Below are positions 55,265-64,000 of a stretch of DNA of 64,000 nt, piece after piece. The DNA lies in contig NZ_JAJNAG010000020.1 of assembly GCF_021010575.1 (NCBI RefSeq), positions 1-64,000 of the forward strand, read 5' to 3'. Source of the stretch: Limnobaculum eriocheiris. Its GTDB lineage: Bacteria; Pseudomonadota; Gammaproteobacteria; Enterobacterales; Enterobacteriaceae. The position numbers and the translations under genes are program-made. The notes beneath the pieces were generated by a model. The model saw only the letters and a program-made list of their open reading frames with translations, had not been told where the DNA came from and did not search any database. Positions within the stretch are counted from its first letter, which is position 1. Each line of letters begins with the position of its first letter.

Positions 55265-56557
55265 TCACAGATACGGCGACCAGGCAGGGAATTTAACCTG
55301 ACCTTCAGTTGCCGGAAGACGCGCTTTAAAACGCCCATCAGTCGAAACTAAACGTAACACGCTACCCGGCCCTTCAGTGGCACTATAGATAATCATGGTT
55401 CCGTTAGGTGCGATACTCGGCGTTTCATCCAGGAAGGTTTCGGTCAATACTTGCACCGCTCCTGTGTCCAGATCCAGTTTAGCGATGTGCTGTTGACCAT
55501 TCGCAGAACTCACCATAGCCATAAACTTGCCATCTGGTGAAACATCCGTGTCTTGATTTTGAGCACCTTCCCAGGAAACGCGAACCGGCGCACCGCCGTT
55601 AATATTCACTTTATAAATTTGTGGACGCCCACCCTGGTCGGAAGTGTACGCCAGAGTTTGGTTATCCGGATACCAGGATGGCTCGGTGTCGTTACTACGA
55701 CTACGAGTAACCTGAGTAATCTGACCTGAAGCTAAGTTCATCATATACAGGTTCAAACTGCCATCTTTTGATAACGCAAAAGCCAGTTTAGAACCATCCG
55801 GAGAGAATGCCGGCGCGCCGTTGTGACGAGGGAAAGCAGCAACGCGCTTAATTGCGCCGTTAGATAATGTCTGAACCACTAATTCAGAACGACCGCTTTC
55901 AAAAGTTACATAAGCAATTTTGCTACCGTCCGGAGACCAGGCCGGAGACATCAAAGGCTCAGGTGAACGATGAACCACTGACTGGTTAAAGCCATCATAA
56001 TCAGATACGCGCAGCTCATGAGGGAATTGACCACCGGCTTTACGCACCACATAAGCGATGCGAGTACGGAATGCACCTTTAATACCCGTTAGCTTTTCAA
56101 AGGTTTCATCGCTGGCGGTATGAGCCGCAAAACGTAACCATTGTTTAGTGATCTTATATTGGTTTTGCGATAAAACCGTCGGGCTAGCCGTTGAGGTATC
56201 AACTAATTGATAAGATACCAGGTAACCACCATCAGCACTTGGCTGAATTTGCCCAACCACTACTGCATCAATACCCAACGCAGACCATGCTGCCGGTGTA
56301 ACTTCTGAAACCGTGGTTGGTGATTGTGGATTACGTTCAGCCGCTAATGGGTTAAATTTGCCGCTGTTTCTTAAATCAGAAGCGATAATATCGGCGATAT
56401 TTTCTGGCGCTGCGCCAGTACCTGTCCACTTAAATGGCACAACGCCAATAGGTCTGGCTGAATCCACGCCCTGAGTAATAACAATTCTGACTTCAGCGTG
56501 TAGCACGGATGCCCACAAAATCAGCAAACCCATAGCTAGTCGAAATGCATGCTTCAT
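55265..56557 (-). CDS. tolB: Tol-Pal system protein TolB
   Basis: TolB is a periplasmic protein that binds Pal and TolA. Start at 56557 ([20 protein letters not shown], behind GGGAGAGAAC) gives 430 residues, equal to E. coli. A signal peptide ends near LHA (about 21). Then an N-terminal domain (about 22-160) and a six-bladed WD40-like propeller with repeats such as [20 protein letters not shown] and [20 protein letters not shown]. Confidence 0.96.
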   Translation of the reverse strand: MKHAFRLAMGLLILWASVLHAEVRIVITQGVDSARPIGVVPFKWTGTGAAPENIADIIASDLRNSGKFNPLAAERNPQSPTTVSEVTPAAWSALGIDAVVVGQIQPSADGGYLVSYQLVDTSTASPTVLSQNQYKITKQWLRFAAHTASDETFEKLTGIKGAFRTRIAYVVRKAGGQFPHELRVSDYDGFNQSVVHRSPEPLMSPAWSPDGSKIAYVTFESGRSELVVQTLSNGAIKRVAAFPRHNGAPAFSPDGSKLAFALSKDGSLNLYMMNLASGQITQVTRSRSNDTEPSWYPDNQTLAYTSDQGGRPQIYKVNINGGAPVRVSWEGAQNQDTDVSPDGKFMAMVSSANGQQHIAKLDLDTGAVQVLTETFLDETPSIAPNGTMIIYSATEGPGSVLRLVSTDGRFKARLPATEGQVKFPAWSPYL

Positions 56558-56698
56558 GTTCTCTCCCTTATCCCGGCCGGACGGCCTTGATAAATTGCTC
56601 GTTTGTAACAAAGTGACAACGTTTAAACCGTTCAAATATTGGCTATAACCAATCAGAAATCAAGTCTAAAACGTAATTTCTCTTTATCTATCTTCCAT

Positions 56699-57751
56699 TT
56701 ACTGCGGTTTAAAATCGATTGGAGCGTTTTTAAACTTTTCATATACGGCAGTTGATGGTGGTTTTGGTATTTTTGCCTGTCTGGCCGCAACTAACGCAAC
56801 CTGACAAAGCGCCGGATCCCCGCCTTCTGCCTGAACACTAAACAAGGTTCCATCTGGTGCTAACTTGATGCGCAGCGTACAGGTTTTACCTCTGTACAGT
56901 TGCGCATCATAAAAATTTCGCATAATTGCAGATTGAATCTGCGACATATAAGCATCAACTTCAGGACCGGTGGCTCCCGCTTTAGTGCCCCCGCCAGAAG
57001 CGCCATTGGCTGATGGTGCATTTTTATCAGAAGCCAGTCCGCCAAAGATATCATCAACCTCTGCCGCCGCTTTTTTAGCGTCCGCGGCGGCCTTTTTAGC
57101 ATCAGCAGCTTTTTTGGCATCATCAGCGGCTTTTTGTTTAACTTCATCAGCCGCTTTTTGTTTTGCATCTTCAGCAGCTTTCTGTTTGGCTAATGCTTCG
57201 ACCTGTTTTTTAGCATCATCCGCCGCTTTTTTAGCATCGGCTTCTGCTTTCTTTCTGGCTTCTGCCGCTGCTGCGGTCGCTTTTTGTTGAGCTTCGGCTT
57301 CAGCCTTAGCCTGAGCGGCCTGAGCCTCAGCCTGTTTTTGTACTTCCTGAGCCTTCTTCGCAGCCTGCTCTGCCTGCTGCTGTTGTTCCGCCTGCTTTTT
57401 CGCTGCTTCCTGAGCAGCCAGACGATCTTTTTCTAACTGCTTCAGGCGTTGCTGCTCCGCAGCCTGTTGTTGGCGTTGTTCTTCGGCCTGACGGTCAACT
57501 TCCTGTTGTCTGAGTTTTTCTGCCCGCTTGGCATCTGATTTTTGTTGCTGCTGACGCTCATATTGTTGCGCCATCGCATTAGGATCGACCATCACAGCAT
57601 CAATAACTGAACCACCGCCACCACCACCGGTCAGGATATCTTTCTGCATAAACGCGCCGATCGCCAGCAAGCCAATCACCAGAATATGCAAAATTATCGA
57701 AACCATTACTGAACGGTTTAGTTTATCTTCGTGCTCTGTTGCCTTTACCAC
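56699..57751 (-). CDS. tolA: Tol-Pal system protein TolA
   Basis: TolA transmits energy from TolQR across the periplasm. The 350-residue protein has one N-terminal membrane helix (about 14-34, SIILHILVIGLLAIG with the conserved SxxxH motif), a Gly linker, a long Ala/Lys/Gln/Glu-rich helical domain (about 60-235), and the C-terminal domain TolA III (about 260-350, KTCTLRIKLAPDGTLFSVQA). It is shorter than E. coli TolA (421) because of a shorter helical domain. Confidence 0.95.
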   Translation of the reverse strand: MVKATEHEDKLNRSVMVSIILHILVIGLLAIGAFMQKDILTGGGGGGSVIDAVMVDPNAMAQQYERQQQQKSDAKRAEKLRQQEVDRQAEEQRQQQAAEQQRLKQLEKDRLAAQEAAKKQAEQQQQAEQAAKKAQEVQKQAEAQAAQAKAEAEAQQKATAAAAEARKKAEADAKKAADDAKKQVEALAKQKAAEDAKQKAADEVKQKAADDAKKAADAKKAAADAKKAAAEVDDIFGGLASDKNAPSANGASGGGTKAGATGPEVDAYMSQIQSAIMRNFYDAQLYRGKTCTLRIKLAPDGTLFSVQAEGGDPALCQVALVAARQAKIPKPPSTAVYEKFKNAPIDFKPQ

Positions 57752-57815
57752 ACGCTGTTTCCAAAAAACAAATGAACTGACAAGACCGCTGGCTTAACTA
57801 AGTCCGACTTAACCA

Positions 57816-58250
57816 TTATATCGGTTGAGTCATCAACCCAACAGAGGTTACACCTGCACGATGAAGCATATTTAACGCTTTAATAACTTCATCATAGGGA
57901 ACTTCTTTAGCGCCACCGATTAAAAATACTGTTTTTGGATCTTCCTTTAACCGTGCCTGAGCTTCCGCAATGACCTGTTGCTCAGGAATCTGCTCAATAC
58001 GCTCTTTATCAACCACTAATGCATATTGCCCCACACCAGATACTTCGACAATTACCGGCGGCTTATTATCCGTAGAAACTGCTTTAGAGTCGGATGCATC
58101 CGGTAAATCGACCTCTACGCTTTGGGTAATAATTGGTGCTGTTGCCATAAAAATCAACAATAACACTAACAATACGTCCAATAAGGGAACGATATTTATT
58201 TCTGCCGTTTTACCGGTGCTGCTGCGCCGGGATGTACGTTTATACGCCAC
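57816..58250 (-). CDS. tolR: Tol-Pal system protein TolR
   Basis: TolR is the ExbD-type subunit of the proton-driven TolQR motor. The 144-residue protein has one membrane helix (about 18-38) with the key Asp in INIVPLLDVLLVLLLIFMAT and a periplasmic domain. It lies 14 bp after tolQ. Confidence 0.95.
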   Translation of the reverse strand: MAYKRTSRRSSTGKTAEINIVPLLDVLLVLLLIFMATAPIITQSVEVDLPDASDSKAVSTDNKPPVIVEVSGVGQYALVVDKERIEQIPEQQVIAEAQARLKEDPKTVFLIGGAKEVPYDEVIKALNMLHRAGVTSVGLMTQPI

Positions 58251-58264
58251 GCTAGCCCCCTTAC

Positions 58265-58948
58265 TTATTTAGTCTCTGTAGAGAACGCCTGACGATGGAG
58301 AATTGTGGTGAACTCTTCCATAAAGTTGTCATAATTCTGCTCGAGCTTAAATACCCGCAAGCTAAGGCGGTTATGTGCCATTACGGCAGGGATCGCGGCA
58401 AATAAACCGATTGCGGTAGCGATCAATGCTTCGGCAATACCCGGTGCAACCATCTGTAAGGTAGCCTGTTTTACTGCGCCCAGTGCGATAAAGGAGTGCA
58501 TAATCCCCCATACGGTACCAAACAGACCGATATACGGACTGATGGACCCTACCACACCAAGAAATGGAATATGGTTTTCAAGATTCTCAAGCTCACGATT
58601 CAGAGAAAGGCGCATCGCTCTGGTTGCCCCTTCAATGGCTGCTTCCGGCGCATGATTGTTTGCACGGTGCAGGCGAGCGAACTCTTTAAAACCTGAATAA
58701 AAAATTTGTTCTGAACCACCTAACTCATCACGGCGGGCATTGCTTTCCTGATACAAACGAGACAAATCAATACCTGACCAGAATTTATCCTCAAAAGCTT
58801 CAGCTTCACGTCTTGCCGTACTTAAAATACGGGTACGTTGGATAATAATGGCCCAGGATGCGATCGAAAATCCAACCAGGATCAGCATTACAAATTTTAC
58901 GAGTAAACTAGCCTCAAGGAACAGGCTCATGATATTCATGTCAGTCAC
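58265..58948 (-). CDS. tolQ: Tol-Pal system protein TolQ
   Basis: TolQ is the ExbB/MotA-type channel subunit. The 227-residue protein has three membrane helices, with [20 protein letters not shown] and the following [20 protein letters not shown] typical of helices 2 and 3. It overlaps ybgC by 4 bp. Confidence 0.96.
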   Translation of the reverse strand: MTDMNIMSLFLEASLLVKFVMLILVGFSIASWAIIIQRTRILSTARREAEAFEDKFWSGIDLSRLYQESNARRDELGGSEQIFYSGFKEFARLHRANNHAPEAAIEGATRAMRLSLNRELENLENHIPFLGVVGSISPYIGLFGTVWGIMHSFIALGAVKQATLQMVAPGIAEALIATAIGLFAAIPAVMAHNRLSLRVFKLEQNYDNFMEEFTTILHRQAFSTETK

Positions 58949-59349
58949 TGCTTTAACTCCGCGACAATAGACCTGGGAAGTTTCATTGGCTTCATCAGGT
59001 GTGAATCAACACATGCTACTAACACATCTGCCTGGCTTAAAAGTTTACCATGTTGGTCAAAGATGCGTTGTGCAAACGTAAGGGATGCGCCGCCAATAGC
59101 CACAACTTCAGTTTCAATTTCCAACATATCATCAAGACGGGCAGGAAAAATGTACTCAACGGCCATACGACGAACAGCGAAAGCGACATGCTCACTCAGC
59201 AATTGTTGCTGATTATAATTGTATTGGCGCAGCATCTCTGTGCGCGCTCTTTCATAAAAGGCCACATAGCGGGCATGATAAACTACACCGCCCGCGTCAG
59301 TGTCTTCAAAATAGACCCGAACGGGCCATTTGAACAGCAAGTTACTCAC
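58945..59349 (-). CDS. ybgC: acyl-CoA thioesterase YbgC
   Basis: YbgC is a hotdog-fold thioesterase first in the tol-pal operon; E. coli YbgC acts on short or long acyl-CoA and associates with acyl carrier protein. The 134-residue protein has the active-site segment [20 protein letters not shown] with the catalytic Asp, and [15 protein letters not shown] near the end. Confidence 0.94.
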   Translation of the reverse strand: MSNLLFKWPVRVYFEDTDAGGVVYHARYVAFYERARTEMLRQYNYNQQQLLSEHVAFAVRRMAVEYIFPARLDDMLEIETEVVAIGGASLTFAQRIFDQHGKLLSQADVLVACVDSHLMKPMKLPRSIVAELKQ

Positions 59350-59493
59350 AAATATATCCAGTCTGACTCTATAACTAACCGACTGATACTATACGCAAGA
59401 CCAATCCTCTTGGGAATGGGAAGCAACAGATGAGAGCAAAAATAATTCTCAGTTAGGAAAACTGCCCCTTATTTTTGCTATGTGTAAATAAGT

Positions 59494-59787
59494 TTATGAC
59501 AAAAAGTAAGCCAGACCTGCGATCAAGATCGCAATTGCAGGAAGCGGAGTAAAGAATGCTTTCCAGCGGATTCTCCTTGGGCGGAACCCTACCCCGTGGA
59601 TAATCCCGGTGCATATGGCCCACATGATCAGCAAACTCTGCCATATCTCAATAGAACTGGTTTTAGCTGCGAACCGGGCCGGATCCCAGAAAACACAGAA
59701 CGCCATTGAAAACGCTAAGATTAAAGAAAGGGCCCGAAACGGGCCCTTGTCCATAATAGCGTACAGTTTATTAAACACAGTACCCAT
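59494..59787 (-). CDS. ybgE: cyd operon protein YbgE
   Basis: The 97-residue membrane protein has three hydrophobic segments and matches E. coli YbgE: MDKGPFRALSLILAFSMAFC, FWDPARFAAKTS and HGVGFRPRRIRWKAFF. It is linked to cytochrome bd by gene order; its role is not defined. It follows cydX by 8 bp. Confidence 0.92.
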   Translation of the reverse strand: MGTVFNKLYAIMDKGPFRALSLILAFSMAFCVFWDPARFAAKTSSIEIWQSLLIMWAICTGIIHGVGFRPRRIRWKAFFTPLPAIAILIAGLAYFLS

Positions 59788-59795
59788 TATGACTA

Positions 59796-59897
59796 TTACT
59801 CGTCTTTATTTCCGTTGTTGGTTTCATACCATACTGCACCGATGATACCACATGCACAGGCAAGCAACGTACCGAGACTCCAGGCAAAATACCACAT
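59796..59897 (-). CDS. cydX: cytochrome bd small subunit CydX
   Basis: The 33-residue frame reads MWYFAWSLGTLLACACGIIG and continues AVWYETNNGNKDE. The first 20 residues nearly match E. coli CydX (37 residues), a single-helix subunit needed for stable, active cytochrome bd. It lies 22 bp after cydB, behind AAGGAGCAAAACA. Confidence 0.93.
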   Translation of the reverse strand: MWYFAWSLGTLLACACGIIGAVWYETNNGNKDE

Positions 59898-59919
59898 TGT
59901 TTTGCTCCTTATGTTGATA

Positions 59920-61059
59920 TCAATACAGTGAAGCGTGGTTGTCTTCGATGTGTTTCTTATCGAGACGACCGAACATTTTCACGTAGCTCCAAATCGTATA
60001 AATCAATACGATTGGTACGAAAATCAGCGCAACAAAGGTCATTACCGTCAGAGTCAGATGACTTGAAGTCGCATCCCACATGGTCAGACTAACGCTTGGG
60101 TTAATGTTTGACGGCATAATGAATGGGAACATGGTGATCCCCGCCGTAAAGATAACACAAGCAATGGTCAGTGATGAGAACAGGAATGCCATACCGCCGC
60201 TGTTACAACGAGAACTGATGATGGTCAGTAACGGTAACACCACACCTAATGCCGGCACAGCCCACAAAATAGGATAGTTGTTATAGTTAATCAGCCATAC
60301 ACCTTCCTGAACAGCAACTTGCTTATTCAGCGGGTCAGACGGAGCGGTGTGATCTAATGCCGAGGTTACAACATAACCATCGATACCATAAACCACCCAG
60401 GCACCTGCTGCTGCAAAAGCAATCAGTACCACTAAAGCACCAATTTGCGTTGCGGCACGAGCGCGTAAACGCAGCTCTGCAGTGGTCTTCATCTGTAACC
60501 ATGCTGCACCCTGAGTCACTAACATCATCAGGCTAACCACGCCAGCAACCAGTGCAAACGGGTTCAGCAGTTGGAAGAAGTTACCGGTGTAAGTTAAGCG
60601 GGACATGCTGTCGATGTTGAATGGTACGCCCTGTAACAGGTTACCAAACGCCACACCGAACACCAGTGCCGGGACAAAACTACCAAAGAAGATGCCGCCA
60701 TCCCACAGGTTACGCCAGCGCTGATCTTCAACTTTACCACGATAGTCGAATCCAACCGGACGGAAGAATAATGCCGCCAGAACCAGAATCATCGCAATAT
60801 AGAAGCCGGAAAACGCAGCCGCATAAGCTTGTGGCCATGCAGCAAACAGCGCCCCCCCGGCAGTGATCAGCCATACCTGGTTACCATCCCAGTGAGGAGC
60901 AATACTGTTAATCATAATACGACGTTCAGTATTGGTCTTACCGATAATAGGAACAAGGATACCGACGCCCATATCAAAACCGTCAGTAATGGCGAAACCT
61001 ACCAGTAACACGCCAACCAACAGCCACCAGATAAATCGTAATGTATCGTAATCTAACAT
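59920..61059 (-). CDS. cydB: cytochrome bd-I oxidase subunit II CydB
   Basis: CydB is the second large subunit of the quinol oxidase that reduces oxygen under microaerobic conditions. The 379-residue protein begins MLDYDTLRFIWWLLVGVLLV and has GFAITDGFDMGVGIL and IAPHWDGNQVWLITAGGALF, all typical. It starts 14 bp after cydA. Confidence 0.96.
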   Translation of the reverse strand: MLDYDTLRFIWWLLVGVLLVGFAITDGFDMGVGILVPIIGKTNTERRIMINSIAPHWDGNQVWLITAGGALFAAWPQAYAAAFSGFYIAMILVLAALFFRPVGFDYRGKVEDQRWRNLWDGGIFFGSFVPALVFGVAFGNLLQGVPFNIDSMSRLTYTGNFFQLLNPFALVAGVVSLMMLVTQGAAWLQMKTTAELRLRARAATQIGALVVLIAFAAAGAWVVYGIDGYVVTSALDHTAPSDPLNKQVAVQEGVWLINYNNYPILWAVPALGVVLPLLTIISSRCNSGGMAFLFSSLTIACVIFTAGITMFPFIMPSNINPSVSLTMWDATSSHLTLTVMTFVALIFVPIVLIYTIWSYVKMFGRLDKKHIEDNHASLY

Positions 61060-61073
61060 GTCTGGACTCCTGT

Positions 61074-62645
61074 TTACCGTGTTTCTTGCGCTAATGCGGC
61101 ACTGCGTTGTTCAAAGTGGTAACGTCCTGTTTTCAGGCTGCTTGGGCCCAGACGTGCATATTTGAACATTAAGTACATTTCCGCAATGAGGAACAGTGTG
61201 TACAGCCCGCAAATCAGAATGATTGAGAACCACAGGTCACCCGTAGTCAGGTGTGATGTTGCCGCCGCAACTGGCAGAACATCCGCAATCGCCCATGGTT
61301 GACGACCATACTCAGCAACGAACCAACCGGCTTCACAAGCAATCCACGGTAATGGGATACCGTACAGCGCTAAACGAAGCAACCATGGTTTCTCACCGAT
61401 ACGATTACGTGCAACGTGGTATACCGAAAGGCCGATAATCAGCAGCATCAGGAATCCACAGGCAATCATGATACGGAATGAGAAGTAAAGCGGGGCCACT
61501 TGCGGAATGGTACTGGCAGCAGCCGCTTTAATTTCGGCTTCTGTTGCGTTATTGATATCTTTAGCTTGCGTATGCAGCAGGATACCGTATCCCAGATCTT
61601 TCTTGGTCTGGTCAAAGGCAGCACGAACCGTTGGGTCTTTATCCCCTGCCCGCAGTTTTTCCAGCATCTGATAAGCAGTAACACCGTTACGAATACGTAA
61701 CTCGTTTTCTGTCATCAGATCTTTCAGGCCGGTAATTTGTTTATCTAAAGAACGTGTTGCGATAATCCCTAATGCATATGGGATTTCAAGCGCGTAATGG
61801 TTCTTCATCTCTTTTTGATCCGGAAGGCTAATGATGTTGAATGCTGCCGGAGCAGGCTGTGTTTCCCATTCAGCTTCAATAGCAGCCAGCTTCACGCGCT
61901 GTACATCACCTAATTCATGACCAGACTCATCACCTAACAGAATAACTGACAGGGTTGAAGCCAGACCAAAACAGGCAGCGATAGCAAATGAACGCTTGGC
62001 GAATGGCAGATCGCGCTTCTTCAGTAAGTAGAATGCGCTAATACCAAGAATAAACATCGAACCGGTTACATAACCAGCAGAGACGGTATGAACGAATTTA
62101 ACCTGTGCTACAGGGTTTAATACCAACTCCGAAAAGCTGAGCATTTCCATACGCATAGTTTCAAAGTTAAATTCTGATGCCACTGGATTTTGCATCCAGC
62201 CGTTTGCCACAAGAATCCACAGTGCAGAAAGATTAGAACCTAAAGCAACAAACCAGGTTACTGCTAAATGTTGAACCTTACTTAAACGATCCCAACCGAA
62301 GAAGAACAAACCGACTAACGTTGACTCAAGGAAAAACGCCATCAGACCTTCGATCGCCAGAGGCGCACCGAAGATATCCCCTACATAATGAGAGTAGTAA
62401 GACCAGTTTGTACCAAACTGGAACTCCATGGTTAAACCCGTGGCCACACCCAGCGCAAAGTTAATACCGAATAACTTGCCCCAGAATCTGGTCATATCTT
62501 TATATATTTGCTTACCTGTCAGCACATATACCGATTCCATGACTGCCAACAAAAACGCCATACCTAGCGTTAGTGGGACAAACAGGAAGTGGTACATTGC
62601 CGTCAGGGCAAACTGTAATCGTGATAGTTCGACGATATCAAACAT
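61074..62645 (-). CDS. cydA: cytochrome bd-I oxidase subunit I CydA
   Basis: CydA carries hemes b558, b595 and d and the quinol site. The 523-residue protein begins [20 protein letters not shown], with His19 as heme ligand. It contains a long Q loop (about 250-370) and the conserved EYGRQPW motif. It is first in cydAB-cydX-ybgE. Confidence 0.97.
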   Translation of the reverse strand: MFDIVELSRLQFALTAMYHFLFVPLTLGMAFLLAVMESVYVLTGKQIYKDMTRFWGKLFGINFALGVATGLTMEFQFGTNWSYYSHYVGDIFGAPLAIEGLMAFFLESTLVGLFFFGWDRLSKVQHLAVTWFVALGSNLSALWILVANGWMQNPVASEFNFETMRMEMLSFSELVLNPVAQVKFVHTVSAGYVTGSMFILGISAFYLLKKRDLPFAKRSFAIAACFGLASTLSVILLGDESGHELGDVQRVKLAAIEAEWETQPAPAAFNIISLPDQKEMKNHYALEIPYALGIIATRSLDKQITGLKDLMTENELRIRNGVTAYQMLEKLRAGDKDPTVRAAFDQTKKDLGYGILLHTQAKDINNATEAEIKAAAASTIPQVAPLYFSFRIMIACGFLMLLIIGLSVYHVARNRIGEKPWLLRLALYGIPLPWIACEAGWFVAEYGRQPWAIADVLPVAAATSHLTTGDLWFSIILICGLYTLFLIAEMYLMFKYARLGPSSLKTGRYHFEQRSAALAQETR

Positions 62646-63234
62646 CTTGACTCCTTGCTCCTCAGGAAGACAAACGGTAACAACCTAAACTGATGCCGTA
62701 CCTCTCGTCTTACACCCATTACTCACCAGAGGTGAATGCCTTAAAAAATCAATTTACATCAATTTGTAAGCAATAATTGTTTCATCAACTATTTTAATAA
62801 TCATACAGCGTTTAACTATCTATCGCGCTGTGTTCTGTTGAACATAAACACCTATTAACTTAAACAACCCTATGACACACATTAAATACTACGCTTCCAA
62901 TCCCTTACAATAAATAGGTATTTCACAATAAAACCAGAATTGTGAACTCAAATCAAAATCGACATGTAACACGCACGCATAAAAATTGATGTAGAACAAT
63001 TTTTTCTAATTACATCATAGATTCAATATTTTTCAATTCCATTTAATAACTATTTTGGCGATTTATACTAAATACTCCGGTTGAAACAATACAACAATTT
63101 AACAAAACAACGCTTATTAAAACAATTAATCAACATTTAACGTTATTTATTAAAAAAGAGCTCAGATTAATAAGCGACCCTGTTTGATAAAAATGAAATG
63201 GTAATAGAAAAAGAATAGTAGAGAGCGGAGAAAC
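62646..63234. promoter_or_regulatory. long AT-rich region upstream of cydA
   Basis: The stretch holds the cydA promoter and no gene that I can support. TTGATGTAGAACAA at 62986-62999 resembles an FNR site with one mismatch; E. coli cydAB is controlled by ArcA and FNR. AT content is high between about 62750 and 63200. Confidence 0.35.
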
Positions 63235-63271
63235 TACTGCAATCTTTCTTCGTTATAGCAAGATTGCAGTA
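63235..63271 (-). terminator. hairpin after the glycosyltransferase gene
   Basis: TACTGCAATCTT and AAGATTGCAGTA are perfect 12-bp arms with a 13-nt loop, 44 bp after the stop codon on the minus strand; T-tract weak. Confidence 0.65.
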
Positions 63272-63314
63272 ATGATATAGATACGGTGGTTTTACATTCT
63301 TTTATATGAAAAAG

Positions 63315-64000
63315 TTAATCTATTGATAATATTTCACAGACACCTTTCAAAACGTCATCCGGTTTAATTGATGCTATCCCCAAGCCCTCTTGCGCAATGA
63401 TTACTTTATGTAGTGCCAAATCCTGCAATGGTCTGGTGCCTGTCGCGTGTTTCATACCACGGAACATAACCACGGTTGGCGTCTTAACAGCAATGGCGAC
63501 ATGCAAAGGCCCGGTATCACCCACTACCAGACATTGAAAAGATGCTATTTTCTCAACTAATTGCTTCAAGTTTGTTTTCCCGGCTGAGTTTTTCACTCGC
63601 TCACTAAAGGGAAGTAACAGCGCTATTAGCTGATTATTGCGTTCAATTTCTGTCGGTCCCCCGATAAGTTCTATATCAATATCAGAAAACTTATTCAGAA
63701 CTTGCCTGGCCACAATGGCAAATGATTCAATTGGCCAACAGCGTTCTTCTGAAGAGGCGCCAAGATGAATTCCTACCGTTCGCCGGTTTCTTTTCTCAGG
63801 ACAATATTCAACGGGAATCACCATTTCCAATGAAGGTACGTTGATACCAATACTCTCCAGTAACTCTGCTTTTTTGTGAATAAGATGCACATCAACCGTT
63901 TGTTTATTACCCTTAACCGATAAAAACGGGTTGAGATAAAAGGTTTCCCTGCCTAAATAATCGTTGTAATACACATCTTTAATAATAATTTCTGAGTTTG
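63315..64000 (-). CDS. glycosyltransferase family 9 (heptosyltransferase-like), 5' end outside window
   Basis: The frame is open to the window edge, so the first possible start inside (GTG at 63974) is probably not the real one; family members are about 330-360 residues and about 228 are visible. The C-terminal GT9 features are present: RTVGIHLGASSEERCWPIES and IASFQCLVVGDTGPLHVAIA. Such enzymes add heptose or other sugars to lipopolysaccharide or other glycans in the cytoplasm. The acceptor cannot be inferred. Confidence 0.8.
   Translation of the reverse strand, partial: NSEIIIKDVYYNDYLGRETFYLNPFLSVKGNKQTVDVHLIHKKAELLESIGINVPSLEMVIPVEYCPEKRNRRTVGIHLGASSEERCWPIESFAIVARQVLNKFSDIDIELIGGPTEIERNNQLIALLLPFSERVKNSAGKTNLKQLVEKIASFQCLVVGDTGPLHVAIAVKTPTVVMFRGMKHATGTRPLQDLALHKVIIAQEGLGIASIKPDDVLKGVCEILSID

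Noticed and set aside
62700-63234. Small genes or RNA in the AT-rich region upstream of cydA
   Set aside because: No open frame with a ribosome site and no stable hairpin apart from the one at 63235-63271 was found.

Overview
The window is a chromosomal segment of a gammaproteobacterium of the order Enterobacterales. Most of it follows the gene order of the 16-19 minute region of Escherichia coli: ybiT-rhlE, ybhL, moaEDCBA, ybhK, uvrB, ybhA, modCBA-acrZ-modE, modF, galETKM, gpmA, aroG, tRNA-Lys, cpoB-pal-tolBARQ-ybgC, ybgE-cydX-cydB-cydA. Protein similarity to E. coli is high but not close to identity and the base composition is moderately AT-rich. A lineage outside Enterobacteriaceae proper (for example the Budvicia/Pragia/Limnobaculum group) fits, but that placement is inference.

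Layout. 1-0.9 kb: the 3' end of an IS1-family element that has cut a VOC-family gene, and a shortened AraC/GyrI-type regulator gene. 0.9-7.1 kb: putP and putA for proline use, with PutA-type operators between them. 7.2-13.5 kb: a sugar-acid catabolic locus (IclR regulator, aldolase, IlvD/Edd dehydratase, MFS transporter, GldA-like dehydrogenase). 13.6-24.4 kb: a TPR protein, the ABC-F protein YbiT, helicase RhlE, YbhL, a flavodoxin-like protein, the molybdenum-cofactor operon moaABCDE behind a probable Moco RNA leader, YbhK and a SlyB-like lipoprotein.

24.6-28.4 kb: a broken type I-F CRISPR-Cas locus sits in the conserved uvrB/ybhK junction. It has seven repeats and six 32-bp spacers, a leader, intact cas6f and cas7f, and only the C-terminal half of cas5f. 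The cas5f stump abuts the 3' part of an unrelated gene on the other strand. This looks like one deletion that removed cas1, cas2-3, cas8f and half of cas5f.

28.4-45.7 kb: uvrB with a LexA box, ybhA, and the molybdate locus modABC-acrZ-modE. Between modE and modF lies a nucleoside-salvage block: xapR, deoC, xapX, xapB, xapA, deoB and a Tsx/OmpK-type porin. In this block xapR carries a frameshift and xapB an in-frame amber stop, so xanthosine use is probably decaying. An isochorismatase-like protein after modF lacks the usual catalytic cysteine.

45.7-64 kb: the Leloir operon galETKM, gpmA with a Fur box, aroG, an orphan yjhX (topAI) homologue, and two tRNA-Lys genes interleaved with two copies of a structured repeat that ends in 19 nt of tRNA-Lys 3' sequence. 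Then come the Tol-Pal operon, cytochrome bd oxidase with CydX and YbgE, and the C-terminal part of a family-9 glycosyltransferase at the edge.

The points most worth following up are the truncated I-F locus, the tRNA-end repeats, a 90-bp dispersed repeat seen twice in convergent intergenic regions, and the parallel lesions in the xap genes.
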